DNA of 64,000 bases from Niastella sp. (GTDB lineage: Bacteria; Bacteroidota; Bacteroidia; Chitinophagales; Chitinophagaceae). A program made the translations under genes and the position numbers. Location: positions 1 through 64,000 of the forward strand of contig JADJVM010000002.1 of the NCBI GenBank assembly GCA_016710595.1. Direction: 5' to 3'. A model generated the notes under the pieces. The model had not been told where the DNA came from. It was given only the letters and a program-made list of their open reading frames with translations, and ran no database searches. Below are positions 7,374 through 16,568 of this stretch, piece by piece (within the stretch, counting starts at the first letter, position 1; the number at the start of each line of letters is the position of its first letter).

Positions 7374-8531
7374 TTATTCGGCCCAGCTCATAATATAATT
7401 TTTGTCTTCTATCCCTATTGCATATTCAGTAAGCTTTAATGGCCTGAAGGTATCTACCATTACGGCGAGTTCTTTTGTTTCTTTGGCGCCAATACTTTTT
7501 TGTACGGCACCGGGGTGCGGGCCATGTGGAATGCCTGCCGGGTGCAGTGTAATCATGCCCCTGCTAACATGTTTACGGCTCATAAATTCACCATCTACAT
7601 AGTACAATAATTCATCGCTGTCAATATTACTATGATTGTATGGCGCTGGTATGGCATCGGGATGATAGTCATATAAACGGGGAACAAAAGAACACACCAC
7701 AAAGGCATCGGTTTCAAAAGTTTGGTGTACGGGTGGCGGCTGATGCACCCTGCCGGTGATGGGCTCAAAATCATGAATTGAAAAAATATAAGGATAACAA
7801 CAACCATCCCAACCCACCACATCAAAAGGATGTGTACCATAATGAATGCCATACAACCATCCCTGTTTTTTTGTTTTAATAACAAAGTCACCTTTTTCAT
7901 CAAAAGACTGTAAGTTTTCCGGCGTACGTATATCCCTTTCGCAATAGGGTGAATGTTCCATTAGCTGCCCATACCGGCTCATATACCGCTTAGGATACCG
8001 CATGGCGTGATGCGACTCTACAATGAACAAACGGTTGTTTTCATCTTCAAAATTAATTTGATAAATCGTGCCTCTTGGTAACATGATATAATCACCATAA
8101 CCAAAAGCTAATTGGCCATAGCAAGTGCTTACAACGCCTTTACCCTCATGCACAAAAATCATTTCATCAGCATCTGCATTTTTATAAAAATAATCTCCCG
8201 TTCCTTGCCTGGGTGCAGCGAGTATCACCTGGCAATCATCATTTACCAATATTGCTTTACGGCTATCTAAATAGTCATTTTCGGGTTTTATCTGAAAGCC
8301 GTCAAAGCTGCGGTGTTTCAGCATTTTTTCTTCGGCAATCCTGGGCATTACCGGGATGGGGTCATCGCATTTTACAATTTGTGTGGGCGGGTGTGCATGG
8401 TACAAAATAGAGTATTCTGTTGCAAACCCTTCGGTAGAAAATAATTGTTCTGAATATAAACTGCCATCTGGCTTTTTAAACTGAGTATGACGTTTATGAG
8501 GAATTTTTCCAAGTTTATAATAATGTGGCAT
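7374..8531 (-). CDS. hmgA: Homogentisate 1,2-dioxygenase
   Basis: HmgA opens the ring of homogentisate to maleylacetoacetate, a step in phenylalanine and tyrosine degradation, using Fe2+ in the cytoplasm. The 385-residue length fits the Bacteroidetes form, which is shorter than the human enzyme. Family landmarks include the start MPHYYKLGKIPHKRHTQF, the core cupin region FVHEGKGVVSTCYG, and the C-terminal iron-ligand region with PAPYNHSNIDSDELLYYVDG and HPAGIPHGPHPGAV. No other genes of this pathway (fumarylacetoacetase, HPPD) are adjacent. The nearby pterin genes at 44.6 kb could supply the cofactor for phenylalanine hydroxylase in the same route; this is inference. Confidence 0.92.
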   Translation of the reverse strand: MPHYYKLGKIPHKRHTQFKKPDGSLYSEQLFSTEGFATEYSILYHAHPPTQIVKCDDPIPVMPRIAEEKMLKHRSFDGFQIKPENDYLDSRKAILVNDDCQVILAAPRQGTGDYFYKNADADEMIFVHEGKGVVSTCYGQLAFGYGDYIMLPRGTIYQINFEDENNRLFIVESHHAMRYPKRYMSRYGQLMEHSPYCERDIRTPENLQSFDEKGDFVIKTKKQGWLYGIHYGTHPFDVVGWDGCCYPYIFSIHDFEPITGRVHQPPPVHQTFETDAFVVCSFVPRLYDYHPDAIPAPYNHSNIDSDELLYYVDGEFMSRKHVSRGMITLHPAGIPHGPHPGAVQKSIGAKETKELAVMVDTFRPLKLTEYAIGIEDKNYIMSWAE

Positions 8532-8762
8532 CGTTCTTTTTTTTTAATAAAAAATAATATGGCTCAGGATCGTTACAGCAACAATGATCAAGGACGCCCC
8601 GATAGGTTGAGTGTAGCAAGCAGGAAAATATATTTCCACTTTCTTTTATCTATCCAGTATGTAAAATTGCGGTACAATAGCATAATTCGTAAATCATATT
8701 ATCTTCACACCAAATTTACAACTTTTATAACCACTTTACTTTCCCGGTAAAGATCTCATGAT

Positions 8763-9257
8763 TTGAAACAAATAGGATTAATATCAGATACGCATGGGTT
8801 TTTGGATGAAACTGTTTTTCAACATTTTTCACAATGCGATGAAATATGGCATGCAGGGGATTTTGGCAGCCTTGAACTGATCAGGAAATTACAGGCTTTT
8901 AAACCCTTAAGAGGCGTGTATGGAAATATTGATGACAGTTCCATAAGACAAATTTTTGGGGAAAAACTTTTTTTTGATTGTGAAGAATTGCTTGTGTATA
9001 TGCAGCATATTGGAGGTTATCCCGGCCGGTATGCCAAAGGCGTGAAAGACAATATTATGGCTCACCATGCCAAAATTTTCATCAGTGGCCATTCACATAT
9101 TTTAAAAGTTATGTATGATGAAAAATTAGGTTGCCTGCATATAAATCCAGGCGCAGCAGGTAAGCATGGCTGGCATACCAGGCGAACGATCATTCGTTTC
9201 CAGATAGATAAGATGGATATAAGAAATTGTGAAGTGATTGAACTGGATGTTTCATAA
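8763..9257 (+). CDS. YfcE/MJ0936-type metallophosphoesterase
   Basis: The product has 164 residues, starting at a TTG codon (MKQIGLISDTHGFLDE), because the only nearby ATG leads at once to a stop. The metal-binding motifs of the small phosphodiesterase family are all present: SDTHG, HAGDFG, GNIDDS and the closing GHSHILK. Members such as YfcE and MJ0936 hydrolyse phosphodiesters with Mn2+ or Ni2+; the physiological substrate is often unknown. It is followed 27 bp later by the amidotransferase gene, which has its own -7 element in that gap. Confidence 0.88.
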   Translation: MKQIGLISDTHGFLDETVFQHFSQCDEIWHAGDFGSLELIRKLQAFKPLRGVYGNIDDSSIRQIFGEKLFFDCEELLVYMQHIGGYPGRYAKGVKDNIMAHHAKIFISGHSHILKVMYDEKLGCLHINPGAAGKHGWHTRRTIIRFQIDKMDIRNCEVIELDVS

Positions 9258-9272
9258 ACTAATTTTATTTAT

Positions 9273-9280
9273 TAAATTTG
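9273..9280 (+). promoter_or_regulatory. -7 promoter element (TAAATTTG) of the amidotransferase gene
   Basis: TAAATTTG matches the Bacteroidetes -7 consensus TAnnTTTG and ends 4 bases before the ATG at 9285. Transcription from it would start at or within the start codon region, giving a leaderless or nearly leaderless mRNA. Confidence 0.45.
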
Positions 9281-9284
9281 CAGA

Positions 9285-10130
9285 ATGAGTTGGAATGAAA
9301 ACCAATCTATACGTGTTGCAATTTTAGACCTGTACGAAGGATTTGAAAACCAGGGAATGCGATGCTTACGGGAAATTTTAAATCAATTTGCAGATTTCCA
9401 TCACCTCAATATACATAAGGATGAGTTTGATGTGCGCTTAAAAAATGAAGTGCCGGGCCTTGATTATGATATTTATATTTCAAGTGGCGGACCGGGAAGC
9501 CCGCTCGAAAGTGAAGGCAGTGATTGGGAAAGAGTTTATTTTAATTGGCTGGACCGGGTACAGGAATACAATCGAAGTGATGCACACATTATTAAGAAGC
9601 AAGTTTTTTTTATATGCCATTCTTTCCAGTTGGCTTGCCGGCAATTGAAAGTTGGTAATGTAACTCAAAGAAAGAGTACTTCGTTTGGTGTTTTTCCTGT
9701 GCATTACCTGCCGGGAGCCGAATCTGAGCCGGTATTTGCCGGTTTAAAAGATCCTTTTTATGCAGTTGACAGCAGGGATTACCAGGTAATACAGCCAGAT
9801 CATAATAAGATTACAGAAATGGGTGGCCAAATTCTTGCCATTGAAAAAGCTCGTCCGCATGTACCGTACGAAAGGGCGATGATGGCGCTCCGTTTCAATG
9901 AAAATATGATTGGTACCCAATTTCATCCCGAAGCCGATGCCATTGGTATGAGCCTGCATTTACAAACACCTGAAAAAAAGAAAACGGTAGTGGATAATTA
10001 TGGTTTGGAGAAATGGCAAAACATGATTGGCAACTTGAATGACCCGGATAAAATAATGCATACCTATGCACATATTTTGCCCAACTTCTTAAATGAATCC
10101 ATTGCTAAAATGCAACCTGTAGAAATATAA
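9285..10130 (+). CDS. Stand-alone class I glutamine amidotransferase domain protein
   Basis: The 281-residue protein is a GMP-synthase-like glutaminase. The catalytic triad is visible: C111 in FFICHSFQLAC, and H214 and E216 in GTQFHPEAD. The oxyanion region SSGGPGSPLE lies near residue 66-75. It is not fused to a synthase domain and no amidotransferase partner lies next to it. The C-terminal 60 residues (WQNMIGNLNDPDKIMHTY) extend beyond the usual domain. Related stand-alone proteins are common in Bacteroidetes and their substrates are unknown to me. It converges with purB, with only 2 bp between the stops. Confidence 0.85.
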   Translation: MSWNENQSIRVAILDLYEGFENQGMRCLREILNQFADFHHLNIHKDEFDVRLKNEVPGLDYDIYISSGGPGSPLESEGSDWERVYFNWLDRVQEYNRSDAHIIKKQVFFICHSFQLACRQLKVGNVTQRKSTSFGVFPVHYLPGAESEPVFAGLKDPFYAVDSRDYQVIQPDHNKITEMGGQILAIEKARPHVPYERAMMALRFNENMIGTQFHPEADAIGMSLHLQTPEKKKTVVDNYGLEKWQNMIGNLNDPDKIMHTYAHILPNFLNESIAKMQPVEI

Positions 10131-10132
10131 GA

Positions 10133-11467
10133 TCAGACTCCCGTATAATTTTGTGGACTAATTGCTTTTAATTCTTTTTTGAGAGCAGTACTTATTTTTA
10201 ATGTATCAATAAAAGTGTGGATGTCTTTTTTTTGAATACCGGCTTTACCTCTCGTTAATGCCTTTAGCGCTTCGTAAGGTGCCGGGTAATGTTCCCGACG
10301 TAGTATGGTTTGGATGGCTTCTGCTACTACCGCCCAATTTTTCTCAAGGTCATCGTTGATGGCGAGAGGGTTTAAGATTAATTTGTTCAATCCTTTTTCA
10401 ATAGCATGTAATGCAATGCAGGTATGGGCCAATGGTACACCAATAATCCTGGTTACGGTACTATCGGTAAGGTCCCGTTGTAGCCGGGAAATAGGGAGTT
10501 TGCCGGATAAGTGCTCAAATAAAGCATTTGCGATTCCCAGGTTTCCTTCTGCATTTTCAAAATCAATGGGATTTACTTTATGTGGCATGGCACTGCTGCC
10601 AATTTCATTCTTTTTAGTTTTTTGTTTAAAATAATTCATGCTGATATAAGTCCACAAGTCACGACAAATATCTATACCAATTGTATTGATTCGTTTTAAT
10701 GCATCAAAATGGGCAGCCAGCATATCATAATGTTCTATCTGCGTAGTATGTTGCTGCCTTTGTAATCCTAATTTTTTGTCAACAAAATCATTGGCAAATT
10801 TTACCCAATCTGTTTTAGGAAATGCTACCACATGGGCATTAAAATTTCCGGTAGCGCCACCAAATTTTGCCATGAATGGGATATGAGAAAACAACTGTAC
10901 CTGGTTTTGTAATCGTTCAACAAACACCCTGATTTCTTTTCCCAAACGGGTAGGCGATGCGGGTTGGCCATGGGTACGTGCCAGCATGGGTATATCTTTC
11001 CATGATTTGGCAAGCTGGCTCAACTGCTGTTGCAGGGTAAGTAATAAAGGAAGGTATTGCTGTTCCATGGCATCTTTCCACATAAGCGGAACGGCGGTAT
11101 TATTAATATCTTGCGAGGTGAGTCCAAAATGCACCCATTCTTTTAATTGGGGTTTGCCCCATTGCTCCAATTTATTTTTAAGAAAATATTCTACTGCTTT
11201 CACATCATGATTGGTGATGGCTTCTGTTGCTTTTATTTCTTCGGCCATGGCCAAAGAAAATTCAAGTACTGTTTTTCGTAATTTATTTTTTAGTGAAGAT
11301 GAAATAGAAAAGAATTTTTTCTCCCCCAGGAAAATAAAATATTCTACTTCTACAAAAAGCCGGTAACGGATAAGCGCTTCTTCTGAAAAATATGCCGAAA
11401 GGGGCTGGGTAATATGTTGATACCGCCCGTCAATGGGCGAAATAGCCTGGAGTGTAGATATTTGCAT
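10133..11467 (-). CDS. purB: Adenylosuccinate lyase
   Basis: PurB removes fumarate from SAICAR and from adenylosuccinate in purine synthesis, in the cytoplasm as a homotetramer. The protein has 444 residues and starts MQISTLQAISPIDGRYQ, the usual start of the E. coli-like subclass. The fumarase/aspartase superfamily signature GSSAMPHKVNPIDFENAEGN is intact and carries the mobile catalytic Ser loop; ARTHGQPASPTRLGKE and TEAITNHDVKAVEYF are also typical. A -7 element for it lies back to back with that of mqnA. Confidence 0.95.
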   Translation of the reverse strand: MQISTLQAISPIDGRYQHITQPLSAYFSEEALIRYRLFVEVEYFIFLGEKKFFSISSSLKNKLRKTVLEFSLAMAEEIKATEAITNHDVKAVEYFLKNKLEQWGKPQLKEWVHFGLTSQDINNTAVPLMWKDAMEQQYLPLLLTLQQQLSQLAKSWKDIPMLARTHGQPASPTRLGKEIRVFVERLQNQVQLFSHIPFMAKFGGATGNFNAHVVAFPKTDWVKFANDFVDKKLGLQRQQHTTQIEHYDMLAAHFDALKRINTIGIDICRDLWTYISMNYFKQKTKKNEIGSSAMPHKVNPIDFENAEGNLGIANALFEHLSGKLPISRLQRDLTDSTVTRIIGVPLAHTCIALHAIEKGLNKLILNPLAINDDLEKNWAVVAEAIQTILRREHYPAPYEALKALTRGKAGIQKKDIHTFIDTLKISTALKKELKAISPQNYTGV

Positions 11468-11488
11468 GGTAATAAAAATGTAAAGAAG

Positions 11489-11506
11489 TAAATTTGTACA
11501 AAATTA
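11489..11506. promoter_or_regulatory. Back-to-back -7 elements for mqnA (+) and purB (-)
   Basis: TAAATTTG on the plus strand (11489-11496) precedes mqnA by 21 bases. TAATTTTG on the minus strand (reverse of 11499-11506) precedes purB by about 31 bases. Both fit TAnnTTTG. The two promoters nearly touch, so their polymerases could not bind together. Confidence 0.5.
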
Positions 11507-11517
11507 ATTGAAAGCAG

Positions 11518-12252
11518 TTGGACAGAAAAATAAGGGTTGGAGCCGTAAGTTACCTCAATACATTACCGCTGATCTATGGATTTAAAGATAAGGCGCTACA
11601 AAATGAGATGGATTTAATAGAAGCCTACCCGGCACATATTGCCGGAATGCTCATAAGCAATGAAATAGATGTAGGGCTGGTACCGGTTGCGGTGATGCCC
11701 AAACTTAAAGAAGCACACATCATTTCAAAATATTGTATTGGTGCCAGTAGCCCGGTTACCAGTGTATGCCTATTTAGCGATGTACCCATTGAGGAAGTAA
11801 AAGAAGTGATGGTAGATTATCAAAGCCGTACCTCTGCCGCATTACTAAAAATATTACTACAAAAATACTGGAAGCAACAGCCATTGCTTATAGATACCCA
11901 ATCGGGTTACGAAGATACATTTGGCGGCCATACCGCAGCTCTTATCATTGGCGACAGGGCCTTGCAACAGCGTCAGCACAGTAATTATATCTACGATCTG
12001 GCAGAAGCATGGATGCAAATGACGGGCCTTCCTTTTGTATTTGCAGCCTGGGTAGCCAATAAACAATTGCCCGAATCTTTTATCACCCGTTTTGATGAGG
12101 CAACGGGTTTGGGCTTACAGCATATTGATGAAATTGTAAAAGCAACTTCTTATCCCATCTATAACTTGCATACTTATTTTACAAAAAATATTGATTACCG
12201 CTTAGATGCAAAAAAATTAGAAGGGCTGAATTTGTTTTTAGAGATGTTGTAA
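11518..12252 (+). CDS. mqnA: Chorismate dehydratase, futalosine pathway
   Basis: MqnA converts chorismate to 3-enolpyruvyl-benzoate, the first step of futalosine-dependent menaquinone synthesis. The 244-residue product begins at a TTG codon with RKIRVGAVSYLNTLPLIYG, the hallmark start of the family. Further family segments are IDVGLVPVAVMPKL and GLPFVFAAWVA. The fold is of the periplasmic-binding-protein type, but there is no signal peptide, as expected for this cytoplasmic enzyme. The later step gene mqnB is also in the window at 43826-44455. It converges with the giant surface protein gene. Confidence 0.92.
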   Translation: MDRKIRVGAVSYLNTLPLIYGFKDKALQNEMDLIEAYPAHIAGMLISNEIDVGLVPVAVMPKLKEAHIISKYCIGASSPVTSVCLFSDVPIEEVKEVMVDYQSRTSAALLKILLQKYWKQQPLLIDTQSGYEDTFGGHTAALIIGDRALQQRQHSNYIYDLAEAWMQMTGLPFVFAAWVANKQLPESFITRFDEATGLGLQHIDEIVKATSYPIYNLHTYFTKNIDYRLDAKKLEGLNLFLEML

Positions 12253-12260
12253 AAAAGAAA

Positions 12261-15200
12261 TTAGCGCATCAGGATGATACTTCCTTTTCTCATAAAGTAT
12301 CCACATTCCGATATGCCAGACATGTAGTAGATATAAGTTCCTGTATCGGCATCTGTATTTTTATATTTACCATCCCAGCATTTTGATGGATCGTTAGTAC
12401 TAAATACCAAATTACTCCAGCGATTGTAAATAATGAATTTAAATTCTTTGATTTGATTTCCTGTAACCTTCAATCCAAAGCAATCGTTTTTTCCATCTTT
12501 ATTAGGAGTAAAAATATTGGGCATATAAATATCCCCATCTGAGGGACTATTATTTGTTTTTACCCATACGGTATCAGTATTTGAACAATTCTTTAGATCC
12601 GTTCCAATTACGGTATAGTACATTGATCTTTCGGGATGAGCATTGGTTGTTGCAGCAGTAGAATCATCCAAACTATTTCCCGGGTGCCATATATAAGAAT
12701 TAGCGCCCGATGCAGAAATAGTGATCCCAAGAATACTGCATTTTGTATCATTAAATGATTTTGCAATTACATTGGGCAAGGGATTTACAGTAACAGGTAC
12801 TATAAAAGTTTTGGTTTGAGGACAAATGTGGTCAGTTATAATTACCTGGTAATTTTGATTATTTACAGGAATGGCAGTTGGGTTTTGTAAGGTATCATCA
12901 TTTAATGTAGTTGATGGGCTCCATTGATAACTAATCTGTGGACTATTCCCATTTGCTCCATTTAAAATTACACTGTTGCCCTGGCAAGTTTCTTTTGCTG
13001 GAGGTTGTACAAATGTTTTAATTTCATTTGATGTAATTTTTACAGAATCTTTCCCTTTGCACCCATTGGCAGCGGTACCGGTAACAATAAATAAAGAGGA
13101 CCCTACTGAGCTCCCTGTAAATACCGGGCTAGCTAAATTTGGGTTATTTAATCCTGATGCCGGGCTCCAGGTATATGTGTTTGCCCCGGTTGTGGTAAGC
13201 GTTATTGATTGTCCGTTACAAATGGCAGTATCTGGTATTGATTTTACAACGGGAATTGCTTTTACGGTAACGACGATTGTATCTTTTGCATTGCAGCCAT
13301 TGGCAGCTGTACCGGTAACAAATACAGTTTGTGAAGTATTCCCGGTAAAAATTGGGTTTGCAATACCCGGGTTATTTACAGCAGTGGCAGGTAACCAGCT
13401 ATATGTTTGGGCACCGGTAGTGGTAAGTAAAAGTAATTGACCATTACATATAGAAGTATCATTTATACTTTTGACGTTCGGCAATGGGTTTACCGTAATT
13501 TTCACACTATCTATAGCGGCGCCGCTTCCCTGTAAACTGTGTATTACGGTTGTATTACTGCAAAAACTGGTATCTGCTCCTGCGTTTGCAGTAATGAGAG
13601 ATACATTTAGTACCCTGCTAAAACTATCCTTGCAGCCATTAATATCGGTAGTAATTAATTTTATGGTATAGTTGCCACTGTTGAGATAAGTATGTGAAGT
13701 GTTTTGAGTATTAGCAGTGCCCCCATCTCCAAAATACCACTGCCAACTTATGCTGCCAATAGGATTAAAATAAACATTCCCGTTAAAGTTAAACGTATTA
13801 CAGGATTGCGCACTTGAAGTAAATCGTACAGAATCTATATTGGGCGTATAAGCAACAGAAGAAACAGGAAGCATTAGGTTAAACAAAACATTCCCAGGGT
13901 TTCCTGGCAATGCGCCATTTGCAGTATTACCATTATTTGTATTTATACCATTAAGCCCGCCATTAATGGCAGGAATTATATTTGCCGGGGTAGTTGCTGT
14001 TTTAAGCCAGATTGCGCCGCCGCCACCGCCGCCACCCGGGCCAAGAGCGCCCAGTGCCTCCCCGGTCATATTGGCTCCTTTGCCACCCTGTGCAGATACA
14101 TGTGTATTGCCAGCAAAATTTTGAGTATTTATTAAAATAGTTCCACCAGCACCACCGCCTCCCATGCCTTCATGGCAATAATATTGAGCCTGGCCCGAGG
14201 GATCACAGTCTTTTCCATTATCGCCATTAGAAATAATGTCGTGGTTATTTGTAATAAGGTGATTGCAATTAATGATTATAATTCCACCCCCATTGCCACC
14301 ATCAGAATTAAAACCTAAATTATTACAATGGCCGGCGCCACCACCACCGCCTAAGAATATTTTATTTTGTAGGGTTGAATAATTTAATAGGTTCCCGCCA
14401 ATACCTCCATTTTGACCGGGGCCGGGGCAAGTAGCCCATTGATTTCCTCCATTACCGCCCTGGCCAAAATTACCCCCACCGCCACCACCGGAGTTGTGGT
14501 CTAATCCGCCGCCACCCCCATTGGCAGGAGCGCCACGGCCACTGGCTCTTAATAAGGAATAATCTGCAATTCCCTCTCCTTTTAATGCTGCTAAAGTAGA
14601 AGAACTTGGTAAATAATAATCTAAAATATTACAGACATAAGAATTGAGAAGGGTATTAATTCCTTTGCCTCCTTTAAATCCATTTCCACTGGTGTTGATA
14701 TCAGCGCTTAAGGTTAAAGTGTTTTGAACATTGAAGGCTAATACACCACCTTTACTACCATCCCAGGGTAAGCTGGAAAGCGAAGCACTTGTGCTGTAAT
14801 TACTAAAGTAAGGAACCCTCACAAATTGAACTTTGCCATCGGGAATATCGTAAGGCCTTAATAAATCATTTTTTAGTTCAAGGGTATTACCAACTTTTGA
14901 TTTAATATAATTGTATTCGTAATTCCCACTATTTTTATAGTTTGTAATTGTTCCATACTGGTTCGTATTGGTACTGTCAATCACAGCGCCTTTCATTTGA
15001 ATGATGAGGATGGTATCGCCCACCTTAAAAGCAGTTGCATCTTCTACTTCAAATTTGTTTGAGCAACTTATTTTACTGACGACAGGGGTATAATCATTTA
15101 TAATATTTGAATCTGGTGGAGTTACTATGCAACTATCTACAATTAGTGTACATTGGGGGTTCGTAGAATTTATAGTTGCACTCCCGGAAAGTGTTCCGTT

Positions 15201-16526
15201 GTAAAGAGTATTCCCTTGCTTATTGATCAAATTATCAAAAACATAATACGCTTTAAGCCCCGTTTGTGTTGTGGGATTGGGCAGGGAGTTGGCCATATTA
15301 GCCCTTATTTCTGTTTGTGTTCTTGCAACGTTCCAAATGCGGACTTCATTGATGTAACCGATAAAATTTTCATGTTGTAAGGTCGAAGTGAAGTTTCCAA
15401 TTGAGGTATTCAAATCATTTAATTTTAAGTTACCTGATGCATTTACCTGGCTCATCAAAAATCCGTTTCGATAAAACTTTAAGGTTGAGCCATTATAAAC
15501 TAAGGCATAATGGAATGTTTTATTAAGTGTTATATCACAAACATTTGGAGTCGAGAAAAAACCATTGGTAGTACTAATTTGTGCTCTAGTGGGTCTTAAA
15601 ATATAATTAGCATCCGATGTATTAGAATTTTTTGATACTAAATAACTTTCAGCATTAACACCTCCTGAAAGCAACGATGTGCGATTTGCTATGGCTTCAA
15701 CGGTTATTTGATTTCCAGATACATCTAAGTCACCGATATTAACTGAAGATGGCTCGGATGGATTATTTAACCAATTTCCACAAGTAGGGTTTGAAAATTG
15801 GTCACATAAAGCAGTAACTTCAATACTATTTAATGCTCTGTCATAATATCGAATTTCATCCATTTTCCCTTTAAACCTGTAATGGTCATTTTGCCACCAA
15901 TCACCAATAACAAAGTAAGTATTTGTACAATAAGCAGCATTTAATACGGAAATTGTTTGTTCTTTTACAAGGCTACCATCTAAAAAAATACGCTGAACCC
16001 CATTATTAAAAGTGTTTACAACACAATGCCATTGATTTAATTGTACGCTATTGGGGGATGTGATTGTATAATTAAATGTTGCAGGTATATTGATATTGCA
16101 TTTCCCATCAGCAGCAATTGTTGCATAATAGCAGTTCAGAGAACCTGGTTTTATGCCAGAATTATAAGTAGCGCCGTTTCCATCATCATAGTTAATTTTT
16201 CCAATACAATTTTGGAAACTTGTTGATTCTGTCATGAAATAATATACCAAACTGTAAGACGGGGTTGAAAGTGCTCCATTATCATATACGATTATTTTAT
16301 CGTCAATGCCATCAAAATAATAGGCACTATTTGGATTTCCAAATCGGTCAGTGGTTAGTTGAATATTTCCAAATGTTACCCCATTTAAATTATTTCCCGA
16401 AATATCATTTGCATTTCCTGAAAATGTATAATGTGCTTTTAAGCCCAGACTAAGATTAACTTGACCTAAAATTTTGGAATACTTTCCAAAGAGAAAAAAA
16501 GTTATAAGTAGAATACGAAGTTTCAT
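12261..16526 (-). CDS. Giant LamG/Gly-rich/PKD surface protein with T9SS type B sorting domain
   Basis: The 1421-residue protein starts with a signal peptide (MKLRILLITFFLFGKYSKIL). Two LamG/concanavalin-like segments follow, roughly residues 25-230 (LKAHYTFSGNANDISGNNLN, MDEIRYYDRALNSIEV) and 260-460 (YINEVRIWNVARTQTEIRAN). Residues about 660-860 are strikingly glycine-rich, with runs of 4-7 Gly alternating with hydrophobic GGIIIIN-like repeats. A PKD domain (WQWYFGDGGTANTQNTSHTY) lies near 910-975. Two near-identical Ig-like repeats with TICNGQ motifs and GTAANGC ends come next. The last 90 residues (MPNIFTPNKDGKNDCFGLKV, FIIYNRWSNLVF) are the gliding-motility/type B C-terminal signal for type IX secretion. 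It is probably a cell-surface adhesin or structural protein; its ligand is unknown. Confidence 0.9.
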   Translation of the reverse strand: MKLRILLITFFLFGKYSKILGQVNLSLGLKAHYTFSGNANDISGNNLNGVTFGNIQLTTDRFGNPNSAYYFDGIDDKIIVYDNGALSTPSYSLVYYFMTESTSFQNCIGKINYDDGNGATYNSGIKPGSLNCYYATIAADGKCNINIPATFNYTITSPNSVQLNQWHCVVNTFNNGVQRIFLDGSLVKEQTISVLNAAYCTNTYFVIGDWWQNDHYRFKGKMDEIRYYDRALNSIEVTALCDQFSNPTCGNWLNNPSEPSSVNIGDLDVSGNQITVEAIANRTSLLSGGVNAESYLVSKNSNTSDANYILRPTRAQISTTNGFFSTPNVCDITLNKTFHYALVYNGSTLKFYRNGFLMSQVNASGNLKLNDLNTSIGNFTSTLQHENFIGYINEVRIWNVARTQTEIRANMANSLPNPTTQTGLKAYYVFDNLINKQGNTLYNGTLSGSATINSTNPQCTLIVDSCIVTPPDSNIINDYTPVVSKISCSNKFEVEDATAFKVGDTILIIQMKGAVIDSTNTNQYGTITNYKNSGNYEYNYIKSKVGNTLELKNDLLRPYDIPDGKVQFVRVPYFSNYSTSASLSSLPWDGSKGGVLAFNVQNTLTLSADINTSGNGFKGGKGINTLLNSYVCNILDYYLPSSSTLAALKGEGIADYSLLRASGRGAPANGGGGGLDHNSGGGGGGNFGQGGNGGNQWATCPGPGQNGGIGGNLLNYSTLQNKIFLGGGGGAGHCNNLGFNSDGGNGGGIIIINCNHLITNNHDIISNGDNGKDCDPSGQAQYYCHEGMGGGGAGGTILINTQNFAGNTHVSAQGGKGANMTGEALGALGPGGGGGGGAIWLKTATTPANIIPAINGGLNGINTNNGNTANGALPGNPGNVLFNLMLPVSSVAYTPNIDSVRFTSSAQSCNTFNFNGNVYFNPIGSISWQWYFGDGGTANTQNTSHTYLNSGNYTIKLITTDINGCKDSFSRVLNVSLITANAGADTSFCSNTTVIHSLQGSGAAIDSVKITVNPLPNVKSINDTSICNGQLLLLTTTGAQTYSWLPATAVNNPGIANPIFTGNTSQTVFVTGTAANGCNAKDTIVVTVKAIPVVKSIPDTAICNGQSITLTTTGANTYTWSPASGLNNPNLASPVFTGSSVGSSLFIVTGTAANGCKGKDSVKITSNEIKTFVQPPAKETCQGNSVILNGANGNSPQISYQWSPSTTLNDDTLQNPTAIPVNNQNYQVIITDHICPQTKTFIVPVTVNPLPNVIAKSFNDTKCSILGITISASGANSYIWHPGNSLDDSTAATTNAHPERSMYYTVIGTDLKNCSNTDTVWVKTNNSPSDGDIYMPNIFTPNKDGKNDCFGLKVTGNQIKEFKFIIYNRWSNLVFSTNDPSKCWDGKYKNTDADTGTYIYYMSGISECGYFMRKGSIILMR

Positions 16527-16568
16527 AAGCAGTACATGAATTCTATATTATAAATATACAATAATGAG

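Noticed and set aside
8487..8750. 87-residue plus-strand frame over the start of hmgA and the gap after it
   Set aside because: Its first part is antisense to the well-supported start of hmgA, the rest is low-complexity and AT-rich, and no domain or signal can be seen.
12976..13440. 154-residue plus-strand frame inside the giant surface protein gene
   Set aside because: It is antisense to the Ig-like repeats; its own internal repetition mirrors those repeats rather than a real protein.
13990..14530. Possible DNA tandem repeat in the GCC/CCA-rich stretch
   Set aside because: It encodes the Gly-rich block of the surface protein in frame, with irregular units; it is not a DNA-level tandem array.
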